A stretch of 64,000 nucleotides of DNA from Narthecium ossifragum (GCA_963920575.1 OY986966.1:4422130-4486129), one strand, 5' to 3'. Counted from the first letter of the stretch, positions 22,701 through 34,289 are shown. Notes: a model not told the origin generated them from the sequence alone. A program made the numbers and translations.

Positions 22701-23196
22701 TTATGATATAAGTATGCAAGCATGGGTTCATAGAATACAAATAGATGCCAACGTTAAAAGGCGAAAATCCTAAACTGCAATAATTTACCCCGATCACAGA
22801 TACATTAGGACCCAAGCTTTAATTTTTTTCTAATAAGCTATGGTATATCCCCAAACACTACCCACTACAGTGCAAGCAGCAACGCAATTCCGCATCACAT
22901 ATCTACAAACCCGTAGCAACTCCCTAGGCGTACATAAGTAGCAATTGAACTCATCCCAACCCCATTGACGGTATTGTTACGAGAAATCGAAGATGAACGC
23001 AAATATCACGAAATAGTTCTTCGAATTTTTGAATTCCTAAACTTTCAAAAAGAAACCGTCTGGAAAAAGAAGCAGAAACAAATGCAAGACGGTGAGGGCT
23101 TCGTACCTTGTAGGGATCTAGGGTTTTGGCTTCTCTACAAGAGAAGAGAGACAGAATTAAGAGTAATAAAAAGAGGAAGAGAGACTCGCGAGTCAT
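19781..23196 (-). CDS. ERDJ3A: ER-lumenal DnaJ/thioredoxin-like co-chaperone (ERdj3A/TMS1 type), 3' end missing
   Basis: Five minus-strand exons join in phase: 23196-23107, 22204-22149, 22039-21966, 20697-20174 and 19951 into the gap at 19781. This gives 305 residues. Residues 1-24 are a strongly hydrophobic signal peptide (FLFLLLLILSLF). The J domain covers about 27-93, with HPD at 55-57. A Gly/Phe-rich region (about 94-185, PGGWQTMGGQGNTKSFSFSF) follows. A thioredoxin-like region begins with QGLTWLLLFYTP, and exon 5 adds RINCLNEQSLCKDLG and LFVYSYG. This order is that of Arabidopsis ERdj3A/TMS1, an Hsp70 co-chaperone of the ER needed for pollen-tube heat tolerance. The C-terminal part, a second thioredoxin-like stretch, is not found left of the gap. 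I prefer the second ATG (23196) because it starts the signal peptide directly; an in-frame ATG lies 33 nt upstream. Confidence 0.88.
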
Positions 23197-23314
23197 TGCG
23201 GACTTTGGCGTCCCTAATCCAAAAAACATCGCCGACGACCCTCCGGTGGCGCGTTTTTAAAGGAGGCCGGGAAGCCGAGGCCGCCTAGGAGTCCAGATGG
23301 TTCGCGACCGGGTA

Positions 23315-23354
23315 CACGTGGCGTCTTCGAATGCCTCCAACGACATTGGCCAAT
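23315..23354 (-). promoter_or_regulatory. G-box and CCAAT motifs upstream of the ERdj3A-like gene
   Basis: CACGTG at 23315-23320 lies within GACGCCACGTGT on the minus strand, and ATTGGCCAAT (two CCAAT boxes back to back) lies at 23345-23354. ER-stress elements combine CCAAT with CCACG, but the canonical spacing is 9 nt and here it is 23. Stress control is therefore a suggestion only. Confidence 0.35.
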
Positions 23355-23368
23355 AGAATTCGAGGGAG

Positions 23369-23390
23369 TTTTTTTTTTTTTTTTTTTTTT
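23369..23390. repeat. Poly-T tract
   Basis: A run of 22 T upstream of the ERdj3A-like gene, at the edge of the repeat-rich region to the right. Confidence 0.9.
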
Positions 23391-23399
23391 GACAAGATG

Positions 23400-24290
23400 A
23401 GCGGCTTATAAAAGCATAAAAAGAGGGCGAAATAAAATAGGGGTTTTTGGCCAAAGCCCCAAATCTAGGCCCCTCCTTGTCCAGAGCCCCATGCATCTTG
23501 ATAAAACCCCCACTTTCACTACTTGTAGATGAAAAACCCCAAAACACCTCAAAATGACACTAATACCCTTATTTTATTTTTCTTTTTTTATTCCAACATT
23601 TTCTCTCTCCTCTCTCCTCCGGCGAGACATCCCTCACCATCTCCGCCGCCGACCCTTCCTCGATGACCACCCCATTCCCCGGCGATCTCCCATGCGGCCA
23701 CCGTTCCGACCTCGGATCTGAGCACCGTGACCCCGCCTCTCCTTCCCCGGCGCACTTCCAATGAGATCCAACGCCGGCGTCGTCCATTGCAGTGACCCGA
23801 GCTCGTCCGCCGTCACTCGTCCTTCCATATCCTCCGAAACCAGCAACCACTAGTCGTCTCTTCCTTCCCCGACGCCGTCCGATCGCCCTCCTAGCCGGAA
23901 ACCCCAACCCGAGCTCCTACTCTCAGATCCGGCGCCGTAACCTCCCAACGCCACCGTCTCCGACCTCCAAATCGCCATCCAACCGCCGATCCGGAATCTC
24001 CATCGCCTCGCGACCCTTCCGCCGCCGTTTCCCGGCTAGATCCGCCCGTCGTCGCGCCAGCTTTTCCCTCCCCTGCTCGCTGCCTCCTTCCCCGATGAGC
24101 TTGCTCCTTCAGCCTGGAGTGGTTCAACCGGGCCAACTGACTTGATCCAGTTCAGCCCAACCAAGTGACCTTAGTTTGATCTGATCCAGATCCCATCAGA
24201 TCCAGCCCATCAGGCTCAATCCCAGCTCAATCTGATCATGCTCAAATCCAACAATCCAGACTTGACCAGATTACAGCCAGATTGGGCTGG
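23400..24290. other. GC-rich captured-gene-like block 1
   Basis: After an AT-rich edge (23400-23590) comes a GC-rich block (about 23590-24130) with codon-like composition (GCCGCCGACCC, CCGGCG) in an AT-rich environment. Open frames exist on both strands, but none shows a domain. This looks like first-exon or leader sequence carried by a Pack-MULE or Helitron. No terminal structure was proven. Confidence 0.35.
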
Positions 24291-24756
24291 TTTTATCTTT
24301 TTAAATTCATTTTCATATTTGTAAATTCATTTTCATCTTTCCTTCATTTTCATCATTTTAAATTCATTTTCATCTTTCTAAATTCATTTTCATCTTTCTA
24401 AATTATTGTTTTAATCTTATCAATATATTTTCATCGTTTTTAAAATCATTTTCGTCTTTTTAAATGCGTTTTTATCTTTCCAGCATATTCATCTTTTCAA
24501 CTTTATTTTTGTCTTTTAAACTTTATTTTTATCTTTTTAACACCATTTTCATCTTTTTAAATGCATTTTCATCTTTTTAATGTATTTTCATCTTTCTAAA
24601 TTTATTTTCATATTTTTAAATACATTTTCATCTTTCTAAAATCATTTTCATCTTTGACAATTCATTTTCATCTTTCTTAATTCATTTTCATCTTTCTAAA
24701 CTCATTTTTATCTTTGACAATTTATTTTCATCTCTATTGATCTATTTTCATCTTTA
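24290..24756. repeat. Minisatellite arm 1 (TTTTCATCTTT units)
   Basis: About 25 degenerate copies of ATTTTCATCTTTCTAAATTC, with a period near 18-20 bp. This is the reverse complement of the motif in the adjacent array, so the two arrays form an inverted pair meeting near 24756. Confidence 0.85.
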
Positions 24757-25700
24757 TGAAAATAGATCGGACAGATGAAAATAGATCAGAGAGATGAAAA
24801 TAGATCAACAAAGATGAAAATAGATCAACAAACGATGAAAATAGATCAATAGAGATGAAAATAGATCAGAGAGATGAAATTAGATCAATAGAGATGAAAA
24901 TAGATCAGAGAGATGAAAATAGATCGGAGAGATGAAAATAGATCGGAGAGATGAAAATAGATCTGAGAGATGAAAATAGATCAAGAGAAATGAAAATAGA
25001 TCGGAGAGATGAAAATAGATCGGAGAGATGAAAATAGATCAGAGAGATGAAAACAGATCAGAGAGATGAAAATAGATCGGAGAGATGCAAATAGATCGGA
25101 GAGATGAAAATAGATCAATAGAGATGAAAATAGATCGGAGAGATGAAAATAGATCAATAGAGATGAAAATAGATCGGAGAGATAAAAATAGATCAGAGAG
25201 ATGAAAATAGATCAGAGAAATGAAAATAGATCAACAAAGATGAAAATAGATCAGAGAGATGAAAATAGATTAACAAAGATGAAAATAGATAAAAAAAGAT
25301 GAAAATAAATCATAGAGATGAAAATAGGTCAATAAAGATGAAAATAGATCAACAAAGATGAAAATATATCAATAAAGATGAAAGTAGGTAATAAAGATGA
25401 AAATAAATCATAGAGATGAAAATAGATCAATAAAGATGAAAATATATCAACAAAGATGAAAATATATCAGAGAGATAAAAATAGATCAGAGAGATGAAAA
25501 TAGATTAGAGAGATGAAAATAGATCAACAAAGATGAAAATAGAATAACAAAGATGAAAATAGATAAAAAAAAGATGAAAATATATCATAGAGATGCAAAT
25601 AGATCAACAAAAATGAAAATAGATCAGAGAGAAGAAAATAGATCAATAAAGATGAAAATAGATCAGAGAGATGAAAATAGATCAATAAAGATGAAAGTAA
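24757..25700. repeat. Minisatellite arm 2 (GATGAAAATAGATC units)
   Basis: More than 45 copies of GATGAAAATAGATCAGAGA with variants AATAGAGATG, AACAAAGATG and GGAGAGATG; the period is about 18-20 bp. It is continuous with the inverted arm at 24290-24756. A 45-bp direct duplication around GGATCCGCTAAAACAAATC follows at about 25692 and 25752. Confidence 0.9.
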
Positions 25701-26160
25701 GCCGGATCCGCTAAAACAAATCTTAAAATCCGGGTCGGGTCTAAAGACAAAATAGGCTGGATCCGCTAAAACAAATCCTAAAATCCGAGTCAGGTCGATC
25801 CCCGCCGGGGCGCTGCCCCTGACCCAGTTAACTCTGCGTAGTGTGTCATAGTCGAGTCGGCAACAGAATCCAAGACATCCAATGCACAACACTAGGCCTA
25901 CATATAGTGGGCTAGGCTGAGCTAAATCAGATCAGGTGGAGTTCTGGCTGAACCCAATTTTCTCTTTCTCTGAGACTGCCTCTCCATCGTATCACTTCGG
26001 ACTAATAAACCGAGTCAAGATCTCAGATTAACGAACTCACTTCTCATATTTTATTCCCATATTTTTCTTACTTTTTCCTAATTTTTCCCAGTTTTTTTTC
26101 TAATTTTTTTTGGATTTTTTTTTCTAATATTCCCGATTTTCCCATATATTCTCTCTCTTC
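25701..26160. other. Spacer within the 23.4-27 kb repeat complex
   Basis: It holds CGGGTCGGGT-type short repeats and the stretch GACTGCCTCTCCATCGTATC, and ends in a TTTTTC-rich run (26050-26150). I see no gene. Confidence 0.3.
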
Positions 26161-26700
26161 CTCAGTCGACTCATCTCGGCTCACCCGCAAGCCGGGACTT
26201 CATCGTCCCGGCTTGTTTGCGGCTTTGATCGGCTCGACCCCGAGCCGCTCCGGCCTTCTCGCCGTCCGCCGCTCTCCCGCTACCGAACCACCCTAAAATC
26301 ACCGGAAAACTACTACGATCATCTCCCCTACTCCATTCTCGACCTCAACCACCTCTATTGCCCTCCTCTCCGACGCCGGCATCAACCCTCCGCCGACCAC
26401 CTTTCGTCACCGCCACTCCGACCACATCAAAGCCTCCAAACCACCTCTAAACTCACCTAAATCTTCTCCTCTACCCATTTTCGACCTTCTCCACCCTCAC
26501 AGATGTCTCCTCCGGTGCCGACCAACCCCACCCAAAACCACCGCGCCGCCGCCTCTGGATCCGGCCACCTCGGAGCTGTATTCCACGATCGGAGCCGGTG
26601 GATCAAGTCCTGAGACGTCCACGAACGCAAATGCACTGGTACCCCGCTCCGAAGAGCCCTCCTCGCCGGCGATCAAGCTCCGGCGAACCTCAGCCACCGG
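26161..26700. other. GC-rich captured-gene-like block 2
   Basis: A second GC-rich block (CGGCTTGTTTGCGGC, CCTCTCCGACGCCGGC) without a recognisable protein. Compositionally it matches block 1 and probably belongs to the same element, with the minisatellite between them. The small open frame at 26497-26745 has no recognised domain. Confidence 0.35.
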
Positions 26701-26770
26701 ATTGCACAGGGGTATTTTTGAATCATATAAGGGCATTTTTGTCATCCAACCTTAATAACTAATTAGGATG

Positions 26771-26950
26771 ATCAATAAATGGGGTTTTCACCTTAAAAAC
26801 CAAGCTCATGGAGTTTTTTATGATAATTTTTGTTAAATTGGTGTTATCACCAATTATCTAATCAATAAATGGGGTTTTCACCTTAAAAACCAAGCTAATG
26901 GAGTTTTTTATGATAATTTTTGTTAAATTGGTGTTATCACCAATTATCTA
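26771..26950. repeat. 90-bp tandem duplication with terminal hairpin
   Basis: Copies 26771-26860 and 26861-26950 differ at one position (AAGCTCATGG versus AAGCTAATGG). Each copy ends with the hairpin ATTGGTG-TTAT-CACCAAT followed by TATCTA. The near identity implies a recent duplication. Confidence 0.92.
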
Positions 26951-27029
26951 AATAAAATACTACATGTGAGAGGGGAGATCCACAGTGGGCAGGGTGGCAG
27001 ATTCCACAGTTTAGAGAAGGGTGGTCGAA

Positions 27030-27250
27030 CTACCCAACCCAATTCTAACCAGAGCATCCGCGACCCCGTTAGAGTCCCTCGGAATATAGACAAAAAGTAT
27101 ATCCGCAACCAACAGCTGTTTCACCAAAAATACCCTGAGCATTAGATAAATTACATCATGGCCATCTTCTCCTACCACTGAGACAGTCGACGACATCGCG
27201 AGAGTCTAATTCAAACATAGCTTAGCGAGTGAAATAGCCATTGTGACTTG
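27030..27250 (-). pseudogene. Retroelement RNase H fragment
   Basis: The minus frame ends with LFVYIPRDSNGVADALVRIG, the typical last motif of the LINE-associated RNase H (RVT_3) family. Upstream residues (MAISLAKLCLN, then a stop) match the helix before the ESDS motif only loosely. It is a short relic unrelated in position to the LINE at 6.4-9.6 kb. Confidence 0.55.
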
Positions 27251-27334
27251 TGATAACAACGGGTTTGTCCAATTGCGTCGGGGAAAAGTCCCGCTTAAAA
27301 CCCACGAGTTGGGAATTTATTTTCCAAAAATGAT

Positions 27335-27690
27335 TTATGTACATGGACACGTGTCACGAATCGGTAGTGGTTTACCAAATCTTTTTTTAGTCTATCGGTA
27401 GACCACTACCTATGGATTAGATCATTGGATCGGTATCTCACTACCGATATCAACCAATGGATTAGATCACTGGATCAATATCTCACTACCGATATCAACC
27501 AATGGACTAGATCACTGGATCGGTATCTCACTACCGATTAAATGTAGTAACGATCGAATCGGTAGGTATCGATAGGGAGATACCGATCCAGTGATCTAGT
27601 CCATCGGTAGTATTAGAATAAAGATTCGGTAGACCACTACCAATTCATGGCGTGTGTGTTGCACAGGCCACGTGTTATACACAAATCAAA
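27335..27690. mobile_element. Palindromic non-autonomous DNA element (copy B)
   Basis: ATTTATGTACATGGACACGTG on the left is mirrored by CCACGTGTTATACACAAATC on the right. Inside are alternating ATCGGTAG and CTACCGAT motifs, including three near-identical repeats of GATCGGTATCTCACTACCGAT. It is the same family as 5665-5934. Confidence 0.5.
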
Positions 27691-28750
27691 ACTCTTTATT
27701 TCCGAGTGGCGTTCATCATGGGGGTACGTCATCTCATCCTATGTTGCAACCCACGGAGACCACCACGTGGATAGGCGTATGCCATGTTGTCGCCACTTAT
27801 AAACTTCGACCCACTCCATTCTAGGGATGTTATGTTATGTGCACTCCCCAGGTGAAATCCACAATAAATCCGGACATGTGACACCATGTGGTTGCTGATT
27901 CGAGTGATACGACATGAGTAACCAAGTCATTAGGATACGCAGCTGTTTGGTCTGTCACATCGACGCGCTCGATGCATGGAGCATTTAGTTAGGTAGATGC
28001 ATCACCTAATGCACCCATTTTGTTTACAAGTTTGTGACCATCATACTCATTGATGCACGCCTTGTGTGGGCCAGTTTCATAAACTAGTAAAGTCCTTTCC
28101 CCAGCTCCTTGTAACCAAACAACCTCAACGAGAAACGTCCATTCTTTCTAATTACCCAGCCGAATTGAGTAAAAACGAAGGCTTACGACGGTAAATGTTA
28201 AACCTTATGTATAAGAAAAATAATTCACGTGAGCACGTGTCTTTATGGTTCTGGCGGGCCTTTGTAACCACACAATCCATCTCCCTCTTGCTTATTTGTT
28301 AGCCAACATCATGGATGGTGAGAGAAATTATCAGAGTATTCATTAGACCTTTCCCTATTTTAAGCTTTCTCGCATCCACAAATGGTTTATTGATATTAAA
28401 GACTTAAAACTTGCAATGAGTATGATTTATTAAAAATTTATTCTTTAAAAAATAGATAACATATTATACGTTCACTTAGTGTGGCCCGTGCAACCTGTCA
28501 CGTTGGTTACCCTCCACTACCTCCATCCCTCCCTCACAAAATCCACAATATCTATTTATGCTTATATCTAACATATCTAATGGTGAAGGAGATGTGGGAG
28601 TTAATGGAGAGAGAGAGAGAGGGATATACACGGTAAGTACCTACTACCCCTCTTCTCTCTTCCTCCCATAGTAACTCCTCACTAACCTCCACTTAAGCTC
28701 CACATAAAATAAAGCATGATGGTTAAAATTATAACAATCCTGCTTTATAT
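27691..28750. other. Intergenic sequence
   Basis: No gene, transposon end or RNA could be supported. A short (GA)n run is at about 28608-28620. Confidence 0.3.
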
Positions 28751-29334
28751 AAGAGACTAGTGTAAGCCCGTACTACTGACACAGTTTTTCATATATCTTA
28801 TTAATAAATCATAAACATGTATAAAAAAATATGACAATATGAAGCCTTGAACTTTTGGAATTTATAAACGTTGGACTAACATTTCTGTTTGAGAGCCCAT
28901 GTTATATGAATAGTGATTTTTACAACTAATAAAAAAACACACGGTAACGAAAAATGGCATAGACAAAACTTGCAACCATCCTCAAGTCCTATAAATACCA
29001 ATTAATGTCTCAAACAACAATATCTTTACTAATATTTGGGTAACATCCAAATGATTCACTATCTAAAGAAAAGCTTAGCAATACGATAAATATGTTCACA
29101 CAAACTACAAATTGAAAAGTATCAAATCATTTATAAAAGGGTAAGATCAGCCCCTTCAAATTTGAAATTGTACTTGCCAACAACACACACATTTTCTATT
29201 AATAAAGGAAAGGACCAAGCTTGCAATATAATAGTAGGAGACAAACTCTTGTTCTTCCATGATGTCCTTGCCATTTTCTCAATAGTGAATGGTGATGGAG
29301 CTTTGGTTACTGCAACCAATTACCAAAGGGTTGG
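28751..29334. repeat. Segmental duplicate D1, left part
   Basis: This segment matches 59628-60190 over most of its length (shared stretches include GCAACCATCCTCAAGTCCTATAAA and TTGAAATTGTACTTGCCAAC). It stops exactly at 29334, where the Tekay-like LTR begins, and resumes at 50959. The minus frame 29131-29319 (SPFTIEKMARTSWKNKSLSP...) is partly conserved in the other copy, so a gene relic may be present. I do not recognise it. Confidence 0.75.
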
Positions 29335-30044
29335 TGTCACACCTCGATTCAAAAAACACATCCAGATCGAGGCATGAGTCCACTCACTCTACGATCCAAC
29401 TTGCGATGCATAATTTAAATATCCAAATCCACAACCAATTTGAACAATTTAAAGATAAATGCATAAGTAATTATCTAGCTATTAGAATCCTCTAGTATAA
29501 GAATTTAGAGAAACCATCCTTTCTTATAAGTCACCAAATAAAGTTATACAATATGTCCTCAAGTATATCAAATAAGCCCTTAAGTCTCAAAAGCTACAAA
29601 TAAAGCAACATAATATGATAAAAGATAACTTCTCGAACATAATATGGCCCCTTCCTCTATCACATCCGAAGGGAATTTTCCATGGGAAAAGCAACCGGGA
29701 TAACTCGTATTATTTTCTTTTTAAATCCACTTGTCTTTCGATTTGTCAATCGAGGGACACTTTCGTGTTTGTTTACAAAACATGCCAAATTGATAAATTT
29801 GGGACCAAAATACCCCTCGTCAATTCTATCTCATCATTTAACGTCACCTGACACAAATATGAGAGAGAGAATGGAGAAAATTCCTTAGTTATGCAATGAA
29901 TTCCTTAATGCCACCTGATCAATTTTATTCTTCCATAAGTGAGGAATCCTTGTCAATTTCAAGGAATCCTTGCTTATTAGTTACGAATCTTTAGTTATTA
30001 ATTATTACTTAGAAGATACCGTTCACATGTAGAATAAAAAACAG

Positions 30045-30238
30045 AGTGTCGAGGTTCTTTGGCTGGTTGATCTCGGGCGGGATCTCTCCTAAGAGCCCGC
30101 AATTAGCCATGTCGACCCGAGGTGGGTTAGGTTACCGAGCTCCGGCGGGATCCCACCTTCGCAGCTGTTGAAGTAGCCTGGGTAAAGCTCACGGAGGTTG
30201 CCGATTTCCGGTGGGATAATGCCGTCGAGGAGTGCCAT
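30045..30238 (-). pseudogene. CLV1/BAM-type LRR receptor fragment, left arm
   Basis: From an ATG at 30238 the minus strand reads IIPPEIGNLRELYPGYF and GGIPPELGNL, the LRR consensus of CLAVATA1/BAM receptor kinases. A small deletion after NLTHL shifts the frame, and a stop follows at 30089. Only about two LRRs are present, with no signal peptide, kinase or transmembrane segment. Confidence 0.72.
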
Positions 30239-30379
30239 GTACTCTGAGAAACAGAGAGGAAGAGGGAGGAGAGAGATGGAAACAGAGGAGAGAGCATGAG
30301 AAACAAAGAAGCCGGTGCCGGAGGAGGAGGGAGTCAGGTCCGCCAGAGGGGTCGGCCTCGCCGCGGAGGTAGGCGGTCA

Positions 30380-30960
30380 AGGGTGGGGTAGGCGATCATG
30401 GGGGCACTCGAGGAGAGAGCGTCGATGACGGGGGTGAGGACGGTCTCGGACTCGACGAGGGAGAGGACGAGTTGGCCATCGTGGAGGGGACCGGGGAGGG
30501 AGGAGGACGAGTTGGGAGAGGAAGGGCCGGAAGGGGGGACGGGTGGGAGGCATCGAGCTCGGAGCCTCCAAGCTCGATGCCGCCTCCGAGCTCGAGGCAG
30601 GCACCTCCGAGCTCGATGCCGCCTCCGAGCTCGATGCCGGAGAAGACAGGAGCCGGATCCGGAGGGGAGGAGAGAGAGAGAGGTCGGCGTTGATAGAGAG
30701 AGAGAGGTCGAGCCGGCGGGGGACGAGCTCGAGACCAGGGGACGGAGATGGCTCGGTAGGCGGGGGACGCTCGAGACGGCGGAGGGGCGACGGGGGACGA
30801 GCTTGGGACGGCAGAGGGGCGGCCGGGGACGACCTCGAGACGTCGGATGGAAGAGATGAGGATGGAGAGAGGAGAGAGAGATCGGTTGGAGAGGGAGGGA
30901 GAGAGAGAGATCGGTTGGAGAGAGAGGGGGGAGGGGAAGAGAGAGCGGATGGAGAGAGGG
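30380..30960. other. GC-rich block of the left MULE arm
   Basis: Long open frames run on both strands here. They come from high GC content and internal repeats (GAGCTCGATGCCGCCTCC recurring at 30547-30640). The same block is inverted at 31900-32480 in the right arm. It is probably captured first-exon or leader DNA. I do not call a gene. Confidence 0.5.
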
Positions 30961-31209
30961 GATGAATTCCATATAATAACTAAGGAATTGACTGAGTAAG
31001 ACCAAGGAATTCCTTAGTCATGTGAGGAACTCCTTAGTTATGTGAGGAATTCCTTACTTAGGCTATGAATTCCTTACTCTTACTTATCCAATGAATTCCT
31101 TACTTATGTAAGGAATTCCTTAGTTTTACTTGCCCTATGAATTGCTTATTTATCCTATGAATTCCCTACTTATGTGAGGAATTCATTACTTAGCTTATGA
31201 ATTCCTCTT

Positions 31210-31640
31210 AATGAATTCCTCTCTCCTCCGGCCTCTCTCTCTCCTTGACCTCTCTCTCTCCTCCGGCCTCTCTCTCTCCTCCAGCCTTTCTCTCTCCTCC
31301 ACACACTCTCTCTCCTCGATCTCCTCTGCACTCTCTCTCCACCCATCTTTCTCTCTCCTCCGCACTCTATCTCCTCTGCACTCTCTCTCTACCCATCTTT
31401 TTCTCTCCTCCGCACTCTCTCTCCTCTACACTCTCTCTCTCCACCCATCTTTCTCCTCCACACACTCTCTCTCTGGAGGAGAGAGAAAGATGGGGTGGAG
31501 AGAGAGAGGCTGGAGGAGAGAGAGAGGTCGAGGAGAGAGAGAGGCCGGAGGACAGAGAGAGGCTGGAGGAGAGAGAGGTCGAGGAGAGAGAGAGGCCGGA
31601 GGAAAGAGAGAGACTGGAGGAGAGAGGAAATCATTACTTA
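31210..31640. repeat. CT/GA-rich centre of the foldback MULE
   Basis: Pyrimidine-rich CTCTCTCCTCCGG units switch to purine-rich GGAGGAGAGAG units near 31475. That makes this the turning point of the inverted arms. The long Ser/Leu and Arg/Glu open frames here are low-complexity artefacts. Confidence 0.8.
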
Positions 31641-31859
31641 TGTGAGGAATTCATAAGCTAAGTAATGAATTTCTCACATAAGTAGGAAATTCATAGGATA
31701 AGTAAGCAATTCATAGGGCAAGTAAAATTAAGGAATTTTTAGTCTAAGTAAGGAATTCCTTACATAACTAAGGAATTCATAGGATAAGTAAGAGTAAGGA
31801 ATTCATAGCATAAGTAAGGAATTCCTCACATAACTAAGGAATTCATTGGTCTTACTCAA

Positions 31860-32525
31860 CCAATTCCTTAGTTATTATATGGAATTCATCCCCTCTCTCC
31901 ATCCACTCTCTCTTCCCCTCCCCTCTCTCTCTCCCACCCTCTCTCTCCAGTCGATCTCTCTCTCCTCTCTCCTTTCCCACTCTCTCCATCCTCATCTCTT
32001 CCATCCGACCTCTCGAGGTCTTCCCCGGCCGCCCCTCTGCCGTCCCAAGCTCGTGCCCCGCCGCCCCTCCGTCGTCTCGAGCATCCCCCGCCTACCGAGC
32101 CATCTCCGTCCCCTGGTCTCGAGCTCGTCCCCCGCCGGCTCGACCTCTCTCTCTCCGTCAACGCCGACCTCTGTCTCTCTCTCCTCCCTTCCGGATCCAG
32201 CTCCCGTCTTCTCCGGCATCAAGCTCGGAGGCGGCATCGAGCTCGAAGGTGCCTGCCTCGAGCTCGAAGGCAGCATCGAGCTCGGAGGAGCTTGGAGGCT
32301 CCGAGCTCGATGCCTCCCATCCGTCCCCCCCTTCCGGCCCTTCCTCTCCCAACTCGTCCTCCTCCCTCCCCGGTCCCCTCCACGATGGCCAACTCGTCCT
32401 CTCCCTCGTCGAGTCCGAGACCGTCCTCACCCCCATCATCACCGCTTCTCCTCGAGTGCCCCAATGATCGCCTACCCCACCCTTGACTGCCTACCTCCGC
32501 GGCGAGGCCGACCCCTCTGGCGGAG
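31860..32525. other. GC-rich block of the right MULE arm
   Basis: This is the inverted counterpart of 30340-30985 (shared: TATGGAATTCATCCCCTCTC, GCCCCGCCGCCCC-type stretches, CCTCTGGCGGA). It ends abruptly at 32525, where the LTR retrotransposon was inserted; the interrupted sequence resumes at 39164. Confidence 0.7.
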
Positions 32526-33599
32526 TGACTCGCCTTGAAATGTGTCGTTAATTAAATCAAAGACGGACAAAACAAATTACCGAACTACTAATTAACTACA
32601 ACGTAGTTAATGGGAGTACGTGTCGAATCCTCAAGGAATTGGATGGTCGAATTACAATTACAATATATTCTCTACAATAATTGAAAACAATTCGGTTGAT
32701 TATTGGAGTTTTCTAACTATAGTATTCTAAAACAACTAAAGAGGAAATTTATCAAGGAAGAAGTCCTAGGGAATTTCAATCCGAATTAGGGTCTAAATAC
32801 TATCTCTATGAATCAAGATGCATGACACTCACGAGATCATCTAAATTGGATATCGACGAGCGTAGGATTAATATCGCTCGCCGCTAATGAAATGTCGGGT
32901 TAGGATCATCTCATCGCGTGCATAACAAGGTAAAGATCCATGATCGAGGCTCTAATTCGATCATAGCTCAACGATCGCTGGACTAAGGTCATATCGTTGG
33001 CAAAAAATCAAGGCTTTGTATGGATAAGGTCTTGGGTTGAGATGGGTTTAATACCTCAATCCCATCCCTCATCTAAGTCAAGAATAATGGGTAGAATAGC
33101 TTTGGCTTGGGGTGGTTCTAGCACCTCAAGACGCTATCCCTAGATCAAGGATTCATCCCCTAGAATGGCTATGGTTCTAGCATAGCCTCTTCTTTGAGGA
33201 ATTAAACCAAACATCTAGTAAGCATCATTATATTCTCAAGCAATTCCATGCAAAACAAGGTAATCAAACCATTCAATAATGGAATTCATTGAAGAAATAT
33301 AGAATTATATGAGAATTCATACAAAAACCATCTCATAAGAGTCATTACATCAAGAATCAAAAGAGAATTCTAAGGAAAAGCCCTAATACATCATGAAATT
33401 CCCAAGGAGAAGGGATTTAGCTACTCATCTTGGGTAGGATAACCATGGAAGAGGAGGCTTCACCCATCTTCTCCATCAAAATCCACCCTCAAAACCCTAA
33501 ATCCTCAAGGATGAGAGGAGAAATCTCCAAAAACTAAAGGAGTAGAGAAGGCTGGATAAAGGAGGGAAAAAGAGTGGAGAAAAGATCCTTAAATCAGAG

Positions 33600-33622
33600 C
33601 CAAAGCCTCTATTTATTGGCTC
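33600..33622 (-). promoter_or_regulatory. LTR TATA box (left copy)
   Basis: On the minus strand AATAAATAGAGGC follows about 50-60 bp after the last GATCGATC palindrome. The partner in the right LTR is CATAAATAGAGGC near 38440-38455. Confidence 0.5.
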
Positions 33623-33674
33623 CAAGTCGTGGACCCGCGGATCAGATCAGAACTCATTTTTACCCGTCAGCGAC

Positions 33675-34118
33675 CTTGGATCGATCGATCCAAGATGTCA
33701 AAATCTGGGTTTCTAACACCTTGGATCGATCCAAAATGGGTCTGAATCGATCCAAGATGTAGCAAAAAATCAAGTTCTCTGGAAAGAAATAGGGATCAAT
33801 CCATTAACAATTTGGATCGATCCATTATGTACCAGAGAATTATGGCTCTCTGGAAAAGAAATAGGGATCGATCCATTACAAATCTGGATCGATCCAATAT
33901 GTACCAGAGAATCATAGTTCTCTGAAAAAGTAATATGAATCGATCCATTACATATCTGGATCGATCCAATTTGTACCAAGCTCTCTAAAGAAAGATATTT
34001 GGATCGATCCAATATGTGACAGAAAGTCTGGCTCTCTGGAAAAGGGTCTGGATCGATCCGAACCACTTTTGGAATCGATCCAAAAATCCCTGGATCGATC
34101 CAAATTGTCTGGATCAAT
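33675..34118. repeat. GATCGATC palindrome cluster (TTGGATCGATCCAA type)
   Basis: About a dozen copies of TGGATCGATCCA or one-base variants occur, embedded in a loose 85-bp unit that also carries ACCAGAGAATCATAG and CTCTCTGGAAAAG. It lies in the U3 part of the left LTR, upstream of TATA. Confidence 0.9.
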
Positions 34119-34289
34119 CCAAATAAGGCTGAATCTGTATAATTGATGTTTTTTTGGCTTGAAATCAATGCAACTCTCTTTGTAAGCTCTTGTACCTGAA
34201 ACCATATGAAAAGATATTAAAAATGCATTGCTTGAGAGCTAACAAAGCCCAGTTGAATGGGTGAATTATGTATATTTTGTGACTTATCA

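Noticed and set aside
23317..23349. Canonical ER stress element for the ERdj3A-like gene
   Set aside because: CCAAT and CCACG are present on the minus strand but 23 nt apart rather than 9, so I list them only as separate motifs.
24290..25700. CRISPR-like array of short regular repeats
   Set aside because: The units are contiguous without unique spacers, and the organism is clearly eukaryotic. It is a minisatellite.
30334..32538. Long open frames on both strands (up to 230 codons)
   Set aside because: They overlap on opposite strands, are mirrored in the two MULE arms, and consist of Ser/Pro/Leu or Arg/Glu/Gly low-complexity sequence from GC-rich repeats. No domain is visible.
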